DNA of 52,907 nt. It comes from Desulfovibrionaceae bacterium. Its GTDB lineage: Bacteria; Desulfobacterota; Desulfovibrionia; Desulfovibrionales; Desulfovibrionaceae. The DNA is taken from the NCBI GenBank assembly GCA_009773665.1, contig WSYE01000012.1:1-52907 (forward strand). The letters run 5' to 3'. The notes beneath the pieces were generated by a model, which had not been told where the DNA came from, made no database searches, and saw only the letters and a list, made by a program, of their open reading frames with translations. Every line of letters begins with the position of its first letter. Within the stretch, counting starts at the first letter, position 1. The translations under genes and the position numbers were made by a program. Positions 8,173-16,761 of this stretch are shown here, in pieces.

Positions 8173-8520
8173 TCACGGCGGATCAAAGTACGTCTTCAGC
8201 GACAGACTACACACAGGCATTGGATATAGCCCGTTTTTCGCGCTAAAAACGCCCATATAGACACCCCCCGCTATCGCGGCAGCGGCCATTTTCAATAGTC
8301 GACCTGTGAGCGGCCAAGAGCTCCCCCCTGAAGCCCTCAAATACTGACAAAGTGTTTCCCGGCTAATCCCAAACACCTTCGCCAGCGCGGCCTTCTGTTC
8401 TCCCGCCTGTGCCCTAGCCAGCATTGCGGCAACTTGTTCGTCACTCAGCTTGCGTTCCCGGCCAAACCGGACGCCTCGCTTTTGTGCCGCGTCTATCCCC
8501 TCTCGTTGGCGCAGATAGTG
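8173..8520 (-). pseudogene. C-terminal fragment of a serine recombinase (resolvase/invertase family)
   Basis: On the minus strand the frame carries YLRQREGIDAAQKRGVRFGR, ERKLSDEQVAAMLARAQAGE, then QKAALAKVFGISRETLCQYL. These are the linker and HTH_7 DNA-binding domain typical of the C-terminus of Hin/Tn3-type resolvases. A stop lies directly upstream (8521-8523), and the catalytic N-terminal domain with the Ser nucleophile is missing. The tail after YLR is extended by unrelated sequence. It points away from the integrase and is probably debris of a second mobile element. Confidence 0.7.
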
Positions 8521-8743
8521 TCAAGAAACTACAAGTGGATGGTGACTGACACGGTGAATGGAGGGCTGAAAGGCGAGGTGGAAGTTGTCCGGCAAATTAT
8601 ACGATCGTGGACAGGCTGGGTTGGATGCATGGCACGAGAGGTTGTCCGAGCATGTTTGTTCCCGATTGACCACGCTCCTCTGTTTGGCATCTATGCTGGT
8701 GATCCGTAGTGGCCTGACTCATGGTGTTGAGTTGCTTCGCCCC

Positions 8744-9163
8744 TCAGTAGACGATTAAGTCATAACTTCTCGGGGCAAGTAGGGAGGTCATTCGCTTCAA
8801 CTTTATTTGAAGTGTTCCACTCCCTGAGTCCTCGACCATAACAGAAAATTCAGATTGCTCTCCTGGGGATAGTACCTTTCCAAACTGAACACTGTCACCG
8901 GCTGGCCAAAGCTCGTAAGTATCTTCAAGAAAAAATATAAGTGGCGTTGCCATCAATCTACCTCGTTGTGTCACTGCTTTATCAACAGTGAATGGCTGTC
9001 CACCTGGATTGAGTACAACTACTTTAAAGCTGGTAACGCCGTTTTGAAATTTGGATGTGAAACGCATACGTGGATGTCTACCGAAATAGCTCCATGCCCA
9101 TGTTGAAATCCCAAGGCACACTAATATGAGGGCAGTAACTGTCACGTTAGAGTCGAATGTCAT
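8744..9163 (-). CDS. Membrane-anchored orphan protein
   Basis: 139 residues starting at ATG 9163 (MTFDSNVTVT) behind an excellent AGGAGGG. One N-terminal transmembrane segment (ALILVCLGISTWAWSYFG) is followed by a soluble, beta-rich-looking domain (TSFKVVVLNPGGQPFTVDKA) and a basic end. No family is recognised. It is the last intact gene before attR and reads opposite to the integrase, the usual place for a cargo gene. Base composition is lower in G+C than the flanking chromosome. Function unknown; a phage-interference or membrane-sensing role would be speculation. Confidence 0.6.
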   Translation of the reverse strand: MTFDSNVTVTALILVCLGISTWAWSYFGRHPRMRFTSKFQNGVTSFKVVVLNPGGQPFTVDKAVTQRGRLMATPLIFFLEDTYELWPAGDSVQFGKVLSPGEQSEFSVMVEDSGSGTLQIKLKRMTSLLAPRSYDLIVY

Positions 9164-9593
9164 ATTGTCCCTCCTAGTCCGCATTGACGTTGTTCTGTTC
9201 GAGGTTGGAGCCAAGTCACCGGGTTGTTTTAATTCGATATAGGCCCTTCCAGCGATGATGGCAAAGGGGGGGGCGAGTAGTGGCAAGGGGGCAAGTGGAC
9301 CGGCGTTTCGTCAGGGTAGGCATGATGGAACCTTGGGCGCGGGCATTTTCAGGAGAAGATCTGCCAGGATCTGTTGAAAACGATTATCAGTTGCCAAGGT
9401 TATACTGATTTCGGGGGACAAACCTAGGAAACACAAGAGGTGACGTGACTAAATGAGCGCAAACTCGTCGATTGCGAACGGGGACCCCTTACCCGCCAGA
9501 AAACGCAGGGGTCATTTCAAGCGTATAAGTTTACGGATAACTCAACTTTGACATGAAAAATACTCTAATCATATAAGCATAATACATCGCGAC
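9164..9593. other. Element-internal non-coding region next to attR
   Basis: 430 bases with no supported gene. Visible: an inverted repeat GACCCCT...AGGGGTC (about 9483-9512) and imperfect GCGTATAAG / GGATAAC sites near 9522-9542 resembling the arm-type repeats by the integrase. This would be the attR arm. Confidence 0.4.
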
Positions 9594-9718
9594 TCGATTC
9601 CCCCCGCCCCACCAACAGGACTTCCAGTACAGTCCGACAAAGTCCACATCCACCAGGAATTTAAGGAAAAAGGCGGTCCGCAAGGGCCGCCTTCGTCCGT
9701 TTTGGTCCGTTGATATCC
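9594..9718 (+). repeat. attR: right direct repeat of the tmRNA-integrated element
   Basis: Imperfect copy of 4949-5074, carrying a tmRNA 3'-end fragment (with CGCCCCACCA in place of CGCCTCCACCA) and a terminator copy. It defines the right edge of a ~4.6-kb element. Confidence 0.88.
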
Positions 9719-10136
9719 CATATTTCTGTGAGTAGAGGCGTGAGCATGACGACTGCCTCACGCCTCAGGGTCAGTTGAGTGCCACATGAATCAATACCTG
9801 CATGGTATGATTGATCGACCAATATTCACTACTTATCCAATAATTTTAGCACGCAGCCACTCTTCCTTGATCTGTGTCCCGAAGGGCTTCGGGGGCGACT
9901 TGCTTCGACCACAAACTCAAAGCTCTTATATTACAGATGTAATTTTACTAGGCCCTAAACAAGGCAGTCCCAAACAGTCACGATGTCCAGTGTTACCAAA
10001 GTCACAATGCGCCACGAAAACTATACCAGGCAAGTATACAATCCCCCGTTCACGGAAGGAATCATGCCGTTGATCGAATAGTTTTTGCTTCAAACATTCA
10101 GACAGGTCATGAATGGTGAACTCAGTGGAGGTCGCC
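9719..10136. other. Intergenic region between attR and the CBS-ACT gene
   Basis: About 420 bases without a supported gene. It holds a perfect 10-bp inverted repeat GAGGCGTGAG / CTCACGCCTC (9735-9744 and 9757-9766, 12-nt loop) with no T-run. Short open frames here have no ribosome site or recognisable product. The CBS-ACT promoter should lie near its 3' end. Confidence 0.45.
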
Positions 10137-10793
10137 ATGTACGTCGGTCTGAAAATGCTGAAGGACTTTGTCACGGTCACCCCGAAAACTCCCGTGGCAA
10201 AAGTGCAGGATCTGCTCGAAAAGCAAGCTTTAGGTATGCTTCTGGTAACCGAAGGTGACAAGGCCGTGGGCTATGTGCGCAAGGCGGACGTGTCCGCCGC
10301 CCTGCCCTCGGTGATGTCCACCCTGGAGAAGCACGAGGCCTTGTACCTGCTCTCCAGGCTGACCGTGGACAAGATCATGCACCGCGACATCGTCACCGTG
10401 CACCCGGAGATGGAGATCGAGGCCGCCGCCGAGATGATGTACCAGAAGAAGCTCTCCGGGCTTGCCGTGGTGGACTCCACCGGGAAACTCGTCGGCTACA
10501 TCAACCGGACGGTCATGCTCGATTTTCTGATAGAGGAGATGGGCTTCCGCCAGGGCGGTTCGCGCATCTTCTTCGAGGTGGAGGACAAACGCGGTGTGCT
10601 CCACGCCATCGCGGGCGTCATCAAGGACAAGGGCGTGTCCATCATCTCCACGGCAACCTTCCCCTTGGGCGGCAAGCGCCAGTTGGTCATCCGCCTGGCC
10701 ACGGACGACCCCTCCGAAATAATCGCCGAGTTGGAGGCCCAGGGCTACCGCATGAACACCCCGGAGACATTTTCCGGAGAGTGGATCCGCTGA
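10137..10793 (+). CDS. CBS-pair plus ACT domain protein
   Basis: 218-residue cytoplasmic sensor protein. The start ATG 10137 follows GGAGGT. Two CBS motifs (MLKDFVTVTPKTPVAKVQDL; VDKIMHRDIVTVHPEMEIEA) form a Bateman module that usually binds adenylates. A C-terminal ACT domain (~150-218; VEDKRGVLHAIAGVIKDKGV) usually binds amino acids or other small ligands. It overlaps the next gene (TGATG), so it belongs to the ABC importer operon and may regulate uptake or the acyl-CoA synthetase by energy charge and ligand. No enzymatic domain is present. Its place at the head of a liv-type operon makes a regulatory role likely, but the ligand is unknown. Confidence 0.85.
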   Translation: MYVGLKMLKDFVTVTPKTPVAKVQDLLEKQALGMLLVTEGDKAVGYVRKADVSAALPSVMSTLEKHEALYLLSRLTVDKIMHRDIVTVHPEMEIEAAAEMMYQKKLSGLAVVDSTGKLVGYINRTVMLDFLIEEMGFRQGGSRIFFEVEDKRGVLHAIAGVIKDKGVSIISTATFPLGGKRQLVIRLATDDPSEIIAELEAQGYRMNTPETFSGEWIR

Positions 10794-11575
10794 TGCCGCT
10801 GTTGGACGTTTCTGACGTCACCCTGACCTTCAAGGGCATCGCCGCCCTGGTGAGCGTCTGCTTCCAGGTGGAAGAGGGGCAGATCGTCTCGCTCATCGGC
10901 CCCAACGGGGCGGGCAAGACCAGCATGCTCAACTGCATCTCCGGGCGCTACCACCCGGAGGCTGGCTCCATCACCTTGGGCGGAAGCGAGCTTCTCACGG
11001 TTCCGACCCATCGGCGCACATCCATGGGGCTCTCGCGCACTTTCCAGAACATCGCCCTGTTCCGGGGCCTCTCGGTGCTGGACAACCTCATGGTGGGCCG
11101 CCACGCGCAGCTGAAATACGGCCTCTTGTCCTCCATCCTTTACTTCGGCGCGGCCCGCCGGGCTGAGGACGCCCACCGCCGCAGGGTGGAGGAGATCATC
11201 GACTTTCTGAACCTCTCCCCCTACCGCCACCAGCCCGCCGGGCTTCTGCCCTACGGACTGCAGAAGCGCGTGGAGCTTGGCCGGGCGCTGGCCGCAGAGC
11301 CCCGACTCCTGCTGCTCGACGAGCCCATGGCCGGAATGAACCTGGAGGAGACCGAGGACATGGCCCGCTTCGTCCTGGACATCAACGAGGAGTGGGGCCT
11401 GACCGTGCTCTTGGTGGAGCACGACATGGGCGTGGTCATGAACATTTCGCATCAGGTGGTGGTGCTGGACTTCGGGCAGGTGCTGGCCCAGGGCGCGCCT
11501 GAGGCCGTGCAGGCCGACCCTAAGGTACTGGCCGCATATCTTGGAAGCGAAGACGCGACCTTCCTGGGCAGGTGA
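10793..11575 (+). CDS. livG: Branched-chain-type ABC transporter ATPase (LivG-like)
   Basis: 260-residue nucleotide-binding subunit of a HAAT-family importer. The start ATG 10793 overlaps the previous stop (TGATG); GTG 10781 is an alternative. Walker A is GPNGAGKTSMLN, the signature LPYGLQKRVELGRALA, Walker B LLLLDEPMAGMN, and the switch His sits in LVEHDMGVV. The extended insert after FQNIALFRGLSVLDNLMVGR is typical of LivG. It should pair with the LivF-like subunit at 16762. An acyl-CoA synthetase gene is inserted directly after it, so the substrate is more likely an organic acid than leucine. Confidence 0.93.
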   Translation: MPLLDVSDVTLTFKGIAALVSVCFQVEEGQIVSLIGPNGAGKTSMLNCISGRYHPEAGSITLGGSELLTVPTHRRTSMGLSRTFQNIALFRGLSVLDNLMVGRHAQLKYGLLSSILYFGAARRAEDAHRRRVEEIIDFLNLSPYRHQPAGLLPYGLQKRVELGRALAAEPRLLLLDEPMAGMNLEETEDMARFVLDINEEWGLTVLLVEHDMGVVMNISHQVVVLDFGQVLAQGAPEAVQADPKVLAAYLGSEDATFLGR

Positions 11576-11582
11576 AGCACGC

Positions 11583-13475
11583 ATGACCTACCACAAGACA
11601 CTCCCAGGGCTGCTGATCGAACAGGCCAAGGCCAGGCCCAACCAGTCCGCGCTGCGCGAAAAGGAACTGGGCATCTGGCAGACCGTCAGCTGGAAGCAGT
11701 ACCTGGACAACGCCGCGCAGTTTGCCGCCGGGCTCGCGGAACTGGGCCTTGGCAAGGGCGACATCGTAATCCTCATCGGGGATAACCGCCCGGAATGGCT
11801 TTTCGCGGAGCTGGCCATCCAGTCGCTGGGCGGCATGGCCCTGGGCCTGTATCAGGACGCCCCCGCCGACGAGATCGCCTACGTGTTCGAATTGTCCCAG
11901 GCCAAGCTGGTGGTGGCCGAGGACCAGGAGCAGGTGGACAAGATCCTCTCCATACGCGACTCGCTCGCGGACCTGCGTCACATCGTCTACCACGACCCCA
12001 AGGGCATGGCCGGGTACTCTAGCGACGGCCTGATGCGCTTCGAGGACGTGTGCCGCAAGGATGAGTCCGCCGTCCGGGACTTCGAGGCGCGGGTGGCGGC
12101 CCTCTCCCCGGAGGATCCCTGCCTGATCGCCACCACGTCCGGCACCACGGGGCGGCCCAAGCTGGCCGTGCTCTCCCACAGGAACCTCCTGTCCATGGCC
12201 TCCAACCTGGGACAGGTTGACCCTAAGCGCCCGGACGACGAGTTCGTCTCCTTCCTGCCCCTGGCCTGGATGGGCGAACAGATGATGGCCGTGGCCTCGG
12301 CCCTGCTGTTCGGCTTCTGCGTGAGTTTCCCCGAAGAGCCGGACACGGTGCAGGAGAACATCCGCGAGATCGGCCCGCACATCCTCTTCTCGCCGCCGCG
12401 AGTGTGGGAGAATCTGGCGGCCAGGGTGCGAGTGAAGATCATGGAGACCACTCCGTTCAAACGGGCGCTCTTCAACCTGCTCATGCCCATGGGCGAACGC
12501 TACGCGCAGGTGCGCTTCGAAGGCGACAAACCCGGCCTGTGGCTGAGGCTGGCCTACGTTCTTGCCAACGCCCTGCTGTTTCGGGCGCTCAAGGACAGGC
12601 TGGGCTTTTCGCGCGTGCGCTCCGCCAGCACGGGCGGGGCGGCGCTGGGGCCGGACACCATGAAGTTCTTCCATGCCCTGGGGGTGAACCTCAAGCAGAT
12701 CTATGGCCAGACCGAGATCGCGGGCATCTCCTGCATCCATGAGAACGGCAAGGTGGATTACCTCTCCGTGGGCAAGCCCATCCCGGAGACCGAGATCATG
12801 CTCTCCGAGGAGGGCGAGATCCTTTCGCGCAGTCCGGCGGTGTTTTTGGGCTACTACAAGAACGAGAAGGCCACCGCCGAGACTCTCCAGGACGGCTGGC
12901 TGCGCTCAGGTGACGCAGGACACTTCGACGACCAGGGGCGTCTGGTGGTCATCGACCGTCTGAAGGACGTGATGCTCTTGGCCGGGGGCACGCGCTTCTC
13001 CCCGCAGTTCGTGGAGAACAAGCTCAAGTTCTCGCCCTTCATCAAGGAGGCCTCAGTGCTCGGGCGCGGTCGTGACTACCTGACGGCCATCATCTGCATC
13101 GACGGCGAGATCGCCGGGCGCTGGGCCGAGGGTCGCCAGATCACCTACACCACCTACCAGGACCTGGCCGCCAAGCCCGAGGTGTATGGGCTCGTGAAGG
13201 ACGAAGTGGCCAGGATCAACGCGGTGCTGCCCGCAGACATCCGCGTGCGGCGCTTCGCGCTGCTCTTCAAGGAGTTCGACCCCGACGACGGGGAGATGAC
13301 CCGCACTCGCAAAGTGCGCCGCCAAATCGTGGAAGAGCGTTACCAGCCGCTGGTGGAGGCCCTGTTCACCAGCCAGGAAGGCGTGGACCTGACCGTGTCC
13401 ATCCAATACCAGGACGGCCGCTCGCGGCGCATGGCCGGGCCGATCCGGCTCGAGACCATGGAGGGAGGAGCCTAG
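11583..13475 (+). CDS. Long-chain-type AMP-forming acyl-CoA synthetase
   Basis: 630-residue FadD/AMP-binding enzyme, start ATG 11583, 7 bp after livG. Motifs: ATTSGTTGRPKLAVLSH (A3), FSPPRVWENL, IYGQTEIAG (A5), GWLRSGDAGHFDDQGRLVVI (A7), DRLKDVMLLAGG (A8) and TRTRKVRR near residue 595 where the A10 lysine region lies. Architecture and length fit the long-chain/ACSBG-like class with an ATP-grasp-free, single-chain layout. Sitting between the ABC ATPase and permease genes, it probably activates the imported acid to its CoA ester, trapping it in the cell. Chain length or aromatic preference cannot be read from sequence. Confidence 0.92.
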   Translation: MTYHKTLPGLLIEQAKARPNQSALREKELGIWQTVSWKQYLDNAAQFAAGLAELGLGKGDIVILIGDNRPEWLFAELAIQSLGGMALGLYQDAPADEIAYVFELSQAKLVVAEDQEQVDKILSIRDSLADLRHIVYHDPKGMAGYSSDGLMRFEDVCRKDESAVRDFEARVAALSPEDPCLIATTSGTTGRPKLAVLSHRNLLSMASNLGQVDPKRPDDEFVSFLPLAWMGEQMMAVASALLFGFCVSFPEEPDTVQENIREIGPHILFSPPRVWENLAARVRVKIMETTPFKRALFNLLMPMGERYAQVRFEGDKPGLWLRLAYVLANALLFRALKDRLGFSRVRSASTGGAALGPDTMKFFHALGVNLKQIYGQTEIAGISCIHENGKVDYLSVGKPIPETEIMLSEEGEILSRSPAVFLGYYKNEKATAETLQDGWLRSGDAGHFDDQGRLVVIDRLKDVMLLAGGTRFSPQFVENKLKFSPFIKEASVLGRGRDYLTAIICIDGEIAGRWAEGRQITYTTYQDLAAKPEVYGLVKDEVARINAVLPADIRVRRFALLFKEFDPDDGEMTRTRKVRRQIVEERYQPLVEALFTSQEGVDLTVSIQYQDGRSRRMAGPIRLETMEGGA

Positions 13476-13477
13476 GC

Positions 13478-14365
13478 GTGGAATATTATCTTCAGGTGTT
13501 CATATCCGGGCTGGTGGTGGGCTCCATCTACTCGCTGGTGGCTCTGGGCTTCGTGATCATCTACAAGGCCACCAAGGTGGTCAACTTCGCCCAGGGCGAG
13601 CTTCTGATGTTGGGCGCTTACGTGTGCTTCTCGCTCACAGTGGAGTACGGTCTGCCGTTTCCGGCTGCCTTCCTGCTGACGCTCTGCTTCTCGCTGGTAC
13701 TGGGCCTGACGGTTGAGCGACTGGCGCTCCGGCCCCTCATCGGCCAGCCCATAATAAGCGTGGTCATGGTCACCATCGGGCTGTCCTCGGTGCTCAAGTC
13801 TGTGGTGCAGTTCGTCTGGGGCACGCAGATCCGAGTGTTCCCTCAGGTGCTGCCCGTGGTCCCCATCACGATCGGCGGGCTGCCCGTGGCCCCGGTGTAC
13901 ATCGTGGCCTTCGCCCTGTCGCTAGCGCTCTTCGTGGCCTTCTCGGCCTTCTTCAAGTACTCGCGCACCGGCATCGCCATGCGGGCCACGGCTTACGATC
14001 AGGCCGCAGCCGCCTCCATGGGCATCTCCATCAAACGCATCTTCGCCATGTCCTGGTGCATCGCGGCGGTGGTCTCGGCCATCGGCGGGGTCATCCTGGG
14101 CAACATCAACGGCATCAACTCCCAACTGGGCTACCTGGGGCTCAAGGTGTTCCCGGCGGTCATCCTGGGCGGGCTGGACAGCATGCTGGGCGCGGCCCTG
14201 GGGGGGCTCATCATCGGAATCCTGGAGAACGTCTGCGACGGACTGGCCAAGGACATCCTGGGGCTGGACGGCTTCAGGGACGTGGCGGCCTTCGTGGTGC
14301 TGGTGATCGTGCTGATGATAAAACCCCACGGGCTGTTCGGAACCCACGAAATAGAGAGGGTCTAG
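13478..14365 (+). CDS. livH: Branched-chain-type ABC transporter permease (LivH-like)
   Basis: 295-residue integral membrane permease with about eight hydrophobic segments. The start is GTG 13478 after GGAGGGAGGAG. The N-terminus (FISGLVVGSIYSLVALGFVI, then NFAQGELLMLGAYV) and the EAA-type region (RATAYDQAAAASMGI) are classic LivH. It forms a heterodimer with the LivM-like protein encoded next, one base after its stop codon. Confidence 0.93.
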   Translation: MEYYLQVFISGLVVGSIYSLVALGFVIIYKATKVVNFAQGELLMLGAYVCFSLTVEYGLPFPAAFLLTLCFSLVLGLTVERLALRPLIGQPIISVVMVTIGLSSVLKSVVQFVWGTQIRVFPQVLPVVPITIGGLPVAPVYIVAFALSLALFVAFSAFFKYSRTGIAMRATAYDQAAAASMGISIKRIFAMSWCIAAVVSAIGGVILGNINGINSQLGYLGLKVFPAVILGGLDSMLGAALGGLIIGILENVCDGLAKDILGLDGFRDVAAFVVLVIVLMIKPHGLFGTHEIERV

Positions 14366-14366
14366 C

Positions 14367-15416
14367 ATGCAGGACAAGTGCGGGCTGTTCTTCTGTTCCT
14401 ACCGGGCCGAGTCGGCCCTGTTCCCAAGCGGCTTCCAGCGGGCCTGCCTCGCGGCGTTTCTCCTGGCCCTGGTCATCATTCCCCTGGGCATCAACAGCTA
14501 CTACGTGTCCATACTCTGCCTGATGAACATCGCGGTGATCGGCGCGGTGTCGCTCAACCTGCTTACCGGCCTGTGTGGGCAGATTTCGCTCGGCCACGGG
14601 GCCTTTTTCGGGGTGGGCGCGTACACGGCGGGCATCCTGGCGGCCAAGGGCGTGCCGTTTCTGTTGGTGCTGCCCGCTTCCGGCGCGGTTGCCGCCATGG
14701 CGGGCATGGCCTTCGGGCTGCCCTCGCTTCGGCTCAAGGGGATCTATCTGGCCATAGCGAGTCTGGCCGCGCAACTCATCCTGGAATACGTGTTCCTGCA
14801 CTGGGAGTCCATGACCGGAGGGTCCAACGGGCTCATGCTCATGGCCCCGGAGATCTTCGGCTTGAAGTTCGATTCGGACATCAAGATGTTCTATCTCACC
14901 CTGGGCGTGGCCGCGCTGACCGTGCTGGCCGTGTCCAACATCACCCGCACCCGGCCCGGACGCGCCTTCGTGGCCATCCGCGACCACTATCTCTCGGCGG
15001 AGATCGTGGGGGTGAACCTGTTCGCCGGGAAGCTCCAGGCCTTCGGGCTGAGCTCCTTCCTGGCAGGGGTGGGTGGCTGCCTGTGGGCCCACTACACCAA
15101 CTTCATCACCCCGGAGCAGTTCAACATCGGGCTGTCCATCAACTACCTGGCCATGATCATCATCGGCGGCCTGGGCAGCGTGCTGGGGGCCATCTTCGGG
15201 GCCGTTTTCCTGACCGTGCTGCCCGAGGCCCTGAACGCCGTGGCCGCGCTGGCTGGCCAAATGCTCGGCGGCGACCCCACGGCCAGCCTGGCCGCTCTCA
15301 AGGGCGGCGTGTTCGGCCTTGTGCTGACCCTGTTTCTTATCTTCGAGCCGGACGGGCTGGCCCAGCGCTGGCGCATGGCCAAGGCCTACTGGAAGCTCTA
15401 CCCCTTCGCCCATTAA
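14367..15416 (+). CDS. livM: Branched-chain-type ABC transporter permease (LivM-like)
   Basis: 349-residue multi-spanning inner-membrane permease. Diagnostic segments: SLNLLTGLCGQISLGHGAFF, GVGAYTAGILAAKG, and the cytoplasmic loop RTRPGRAFVAIRDHYLSAEI. The start ATG 14367 follows the livH stop immediately. The C-terminus ends in ILIFEPDGLAQRWR-type sequence usual for LivM. It partners LivH as the membrane channel. Confidence 0.93.
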   Translation: MQDKCGLFFCSYRAESALFPSGFQRACLAAFLLALVIIPLGINSYYVSILCLMNIAVIGAVSLNLLTGLCGQISLGHGAFFGVGAYTAGILAAKGVPFLLVLPASGAVAAMAGMAFGLPSLRLKGIYLAIASLAAQLILEYVFLHWESMTGGSNGLMLMAPEIFGLKFDSDIKMFYLTLGVAALTVLAVSNITRTRPGRAFVAIRDHYLSAEIVGVNLFAGKLQAFGLSSFLAGVGGCLWAHYTNFITPEQFNIGLSINYLAMIIIGGLGSVLGAIFGAVFLTVLPEALNAVAALAGQMLGGDPTASLAALKGGVFGLVLTLFLIFEPDGLAQRWRMAKAYWKLYPFAH

Positions 15417-15448
15417 ACCGCAGTCATCAACCAAACAGGAGGAACGCC

Positions 15449-16633
15449 GTGAAACATCCCCTCAGGCGACTCGCGCGCGCCCTGGCCGCCCTTGCACTCA
15501 TCGTGGCTCTTGCGGCCCCGGCGGCCCTGGCCCAGGAAATCAGCATCGGCATGCTGGCCGACCTGTCCGGCCCCACCGCCGACGTCAGCACCCCTTACGC
15601 CAACGGCCTGCGCGACGGCGCGAAATACATCAACGAGGCCGGGCTCCTGGGCGCGGCCAAGCTGAAGTTCACCCTGGTGGACTACGCCTACAACGCCCAG
15701 CAGGCGCTCTCGGCCTACAAGAAGTTTACCTCGCAGGACAACATCCTCTTCCTGCAGGGCTGGGGCACCCAGGACACCGAGGCCCTGACCCAGTTCGTCA
15801 CCAAGGACAAGGTCCCCACCATCTCAGCCTCCTACTCGGCCCACCTCACCGACCCGGCCAAGGCGCCCTACAACTTCTTCGTGGCCGCCGACTATTCCAC
15901 TCAGGTCCGCGCGGCCCTCAAGTACTTCAAAGACAATTGGAAAGAGTCCCGCGCTCCCAAGCTGGCCCTCATGTATCCCAACGTGCCTTACGGGCTGGCC
16001 TCCATACCCCCGGCCAAGGAATACGCCAAGGAGCTGGGTTTCGAGCTGGTGGGCGAGGAGATCGTGGACCTGAAGGCCATGGACGCCACGGCTCAGTTGC
16101 TGCGTCTGGCCAAGGCCGCTCCGGATTTCACCTGGATCGGCGGCACCACCCAGAGCACGGCGGTGATCTTGAAGGACGCCCAGAAGCTCAATCTCAAGAC
16201 CCAGTTCTTCACCAACATCTGGGGCGCGGACGAGAACCTGCCGCCCCTGGCCGGTCCCGCCGCAGAGGGCGTCATCTCCCTCCAGGCGGCCGTGGCCTAT
16301 GGGCAGGACGTGCCCGGCATGAAGGCCATCGAGAAGCTGACCGGCGGCAAACCCCAGATGACCCACTACGTGCGCGGCTTCGCCAGCATGTTGGTCATGG
16401 CCGAGGGCATCAAGCGCGCCCAGGCCAAGGGCAAGCTCGGCGGCGAGGAGATCAAGGCGGCGCTTGAAACCCTGCGCGACTTTGACCCCATGGGACTCAC
16501 CGCGCCCATCAGCTACTTCCCGGACGACCATCGCCCCAACATGACCGCCTACCTCTACGTGTTCAAGGGCGGCAAGATGGAGCTTTTGGCCAAGCAGTCC
16601 CTGGAGCGCAAAAAGGAATGGCTGGGCAAATAG
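15449..16633 (+). CDS. Periplasmic substrate-binding protein of the liv-type ABC transporter
   Basis: 394-residue Peripla_BP_6 (type I) binding protein. The start GTG 15449 lies 6 bases after AGGAGG. A Sec signal peptide with basic n-region (KHPLRRLAR), Ala/Leu core and cleavage after AALA (before QEISIG) is clear. The mature N-terminus (ISIGMLADLSGPTADVSTPY) is typical of the family. It captures the substrate outside the inner membrane and delivers it to LivHM. The binding-site residues do not reveal the ligand; the neighbouring ligases suggest a carboxylic or aromatic acid (inference). Confidence 0.92.
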   Translation: MKHPLRRLARALAALALIVALAAPAALAQEISIGMLADLSGPTADVSTPYANGLRDGAKYINEAGLLGAAKLKFTLVDYAYNAQQALSAYKKFTSQDNILFLQGWGTQDTEALTQFVTKDKVPTISASYSAHLTDPAKAPYNFFVAADYSTQVRAALKYFKDNWKESRAPKLALMYPNVPYGLASIPPAKEYAKELGFELVGEEIVDLKAMDATAQLLRLAKAAPDFTWIGGTTQSTAVILKDAQKLNLKTQFFTNIWGADENLPPLAGPAAEGVISLQAAVAYGQDVPGMKAIEKLTGGKPQMTHYVRGFASMLVMAEGIKRAQAKGKLGGEEIKAALETLRDFDPMGLTAPISYFPDDHRPNMTAYLYVFKGGKMELLAKQSLERKKEWLGK

Positions 16634-16761
16634 CCCGCAGCGAGTATTGAAAGACGCGGGAGTGTGCTTCGGGAAGCGTCTGGACGCATTCCGCGAATAC
16701 AACACCAAGGCGGTGCGCACACTCCGCCCGATCGCCCTGCTCAGACAGCCTGGAGGCCCTG

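Noticed and set aside
9220-9515. Possible IS21-type insertion sequence remnant
   Set aside because: Some phrases (for example CAAGTGGACCGG) recall IS flanks, but no transposase fragment or terminal repeats can be shown.
9786-10261. Small open frames on both strands between attR and the CBS-ACT gene
   Set aside because: No ribosome sites, unconvincing composition, and the minus-strand frame overlaps the CBS-ACT start.
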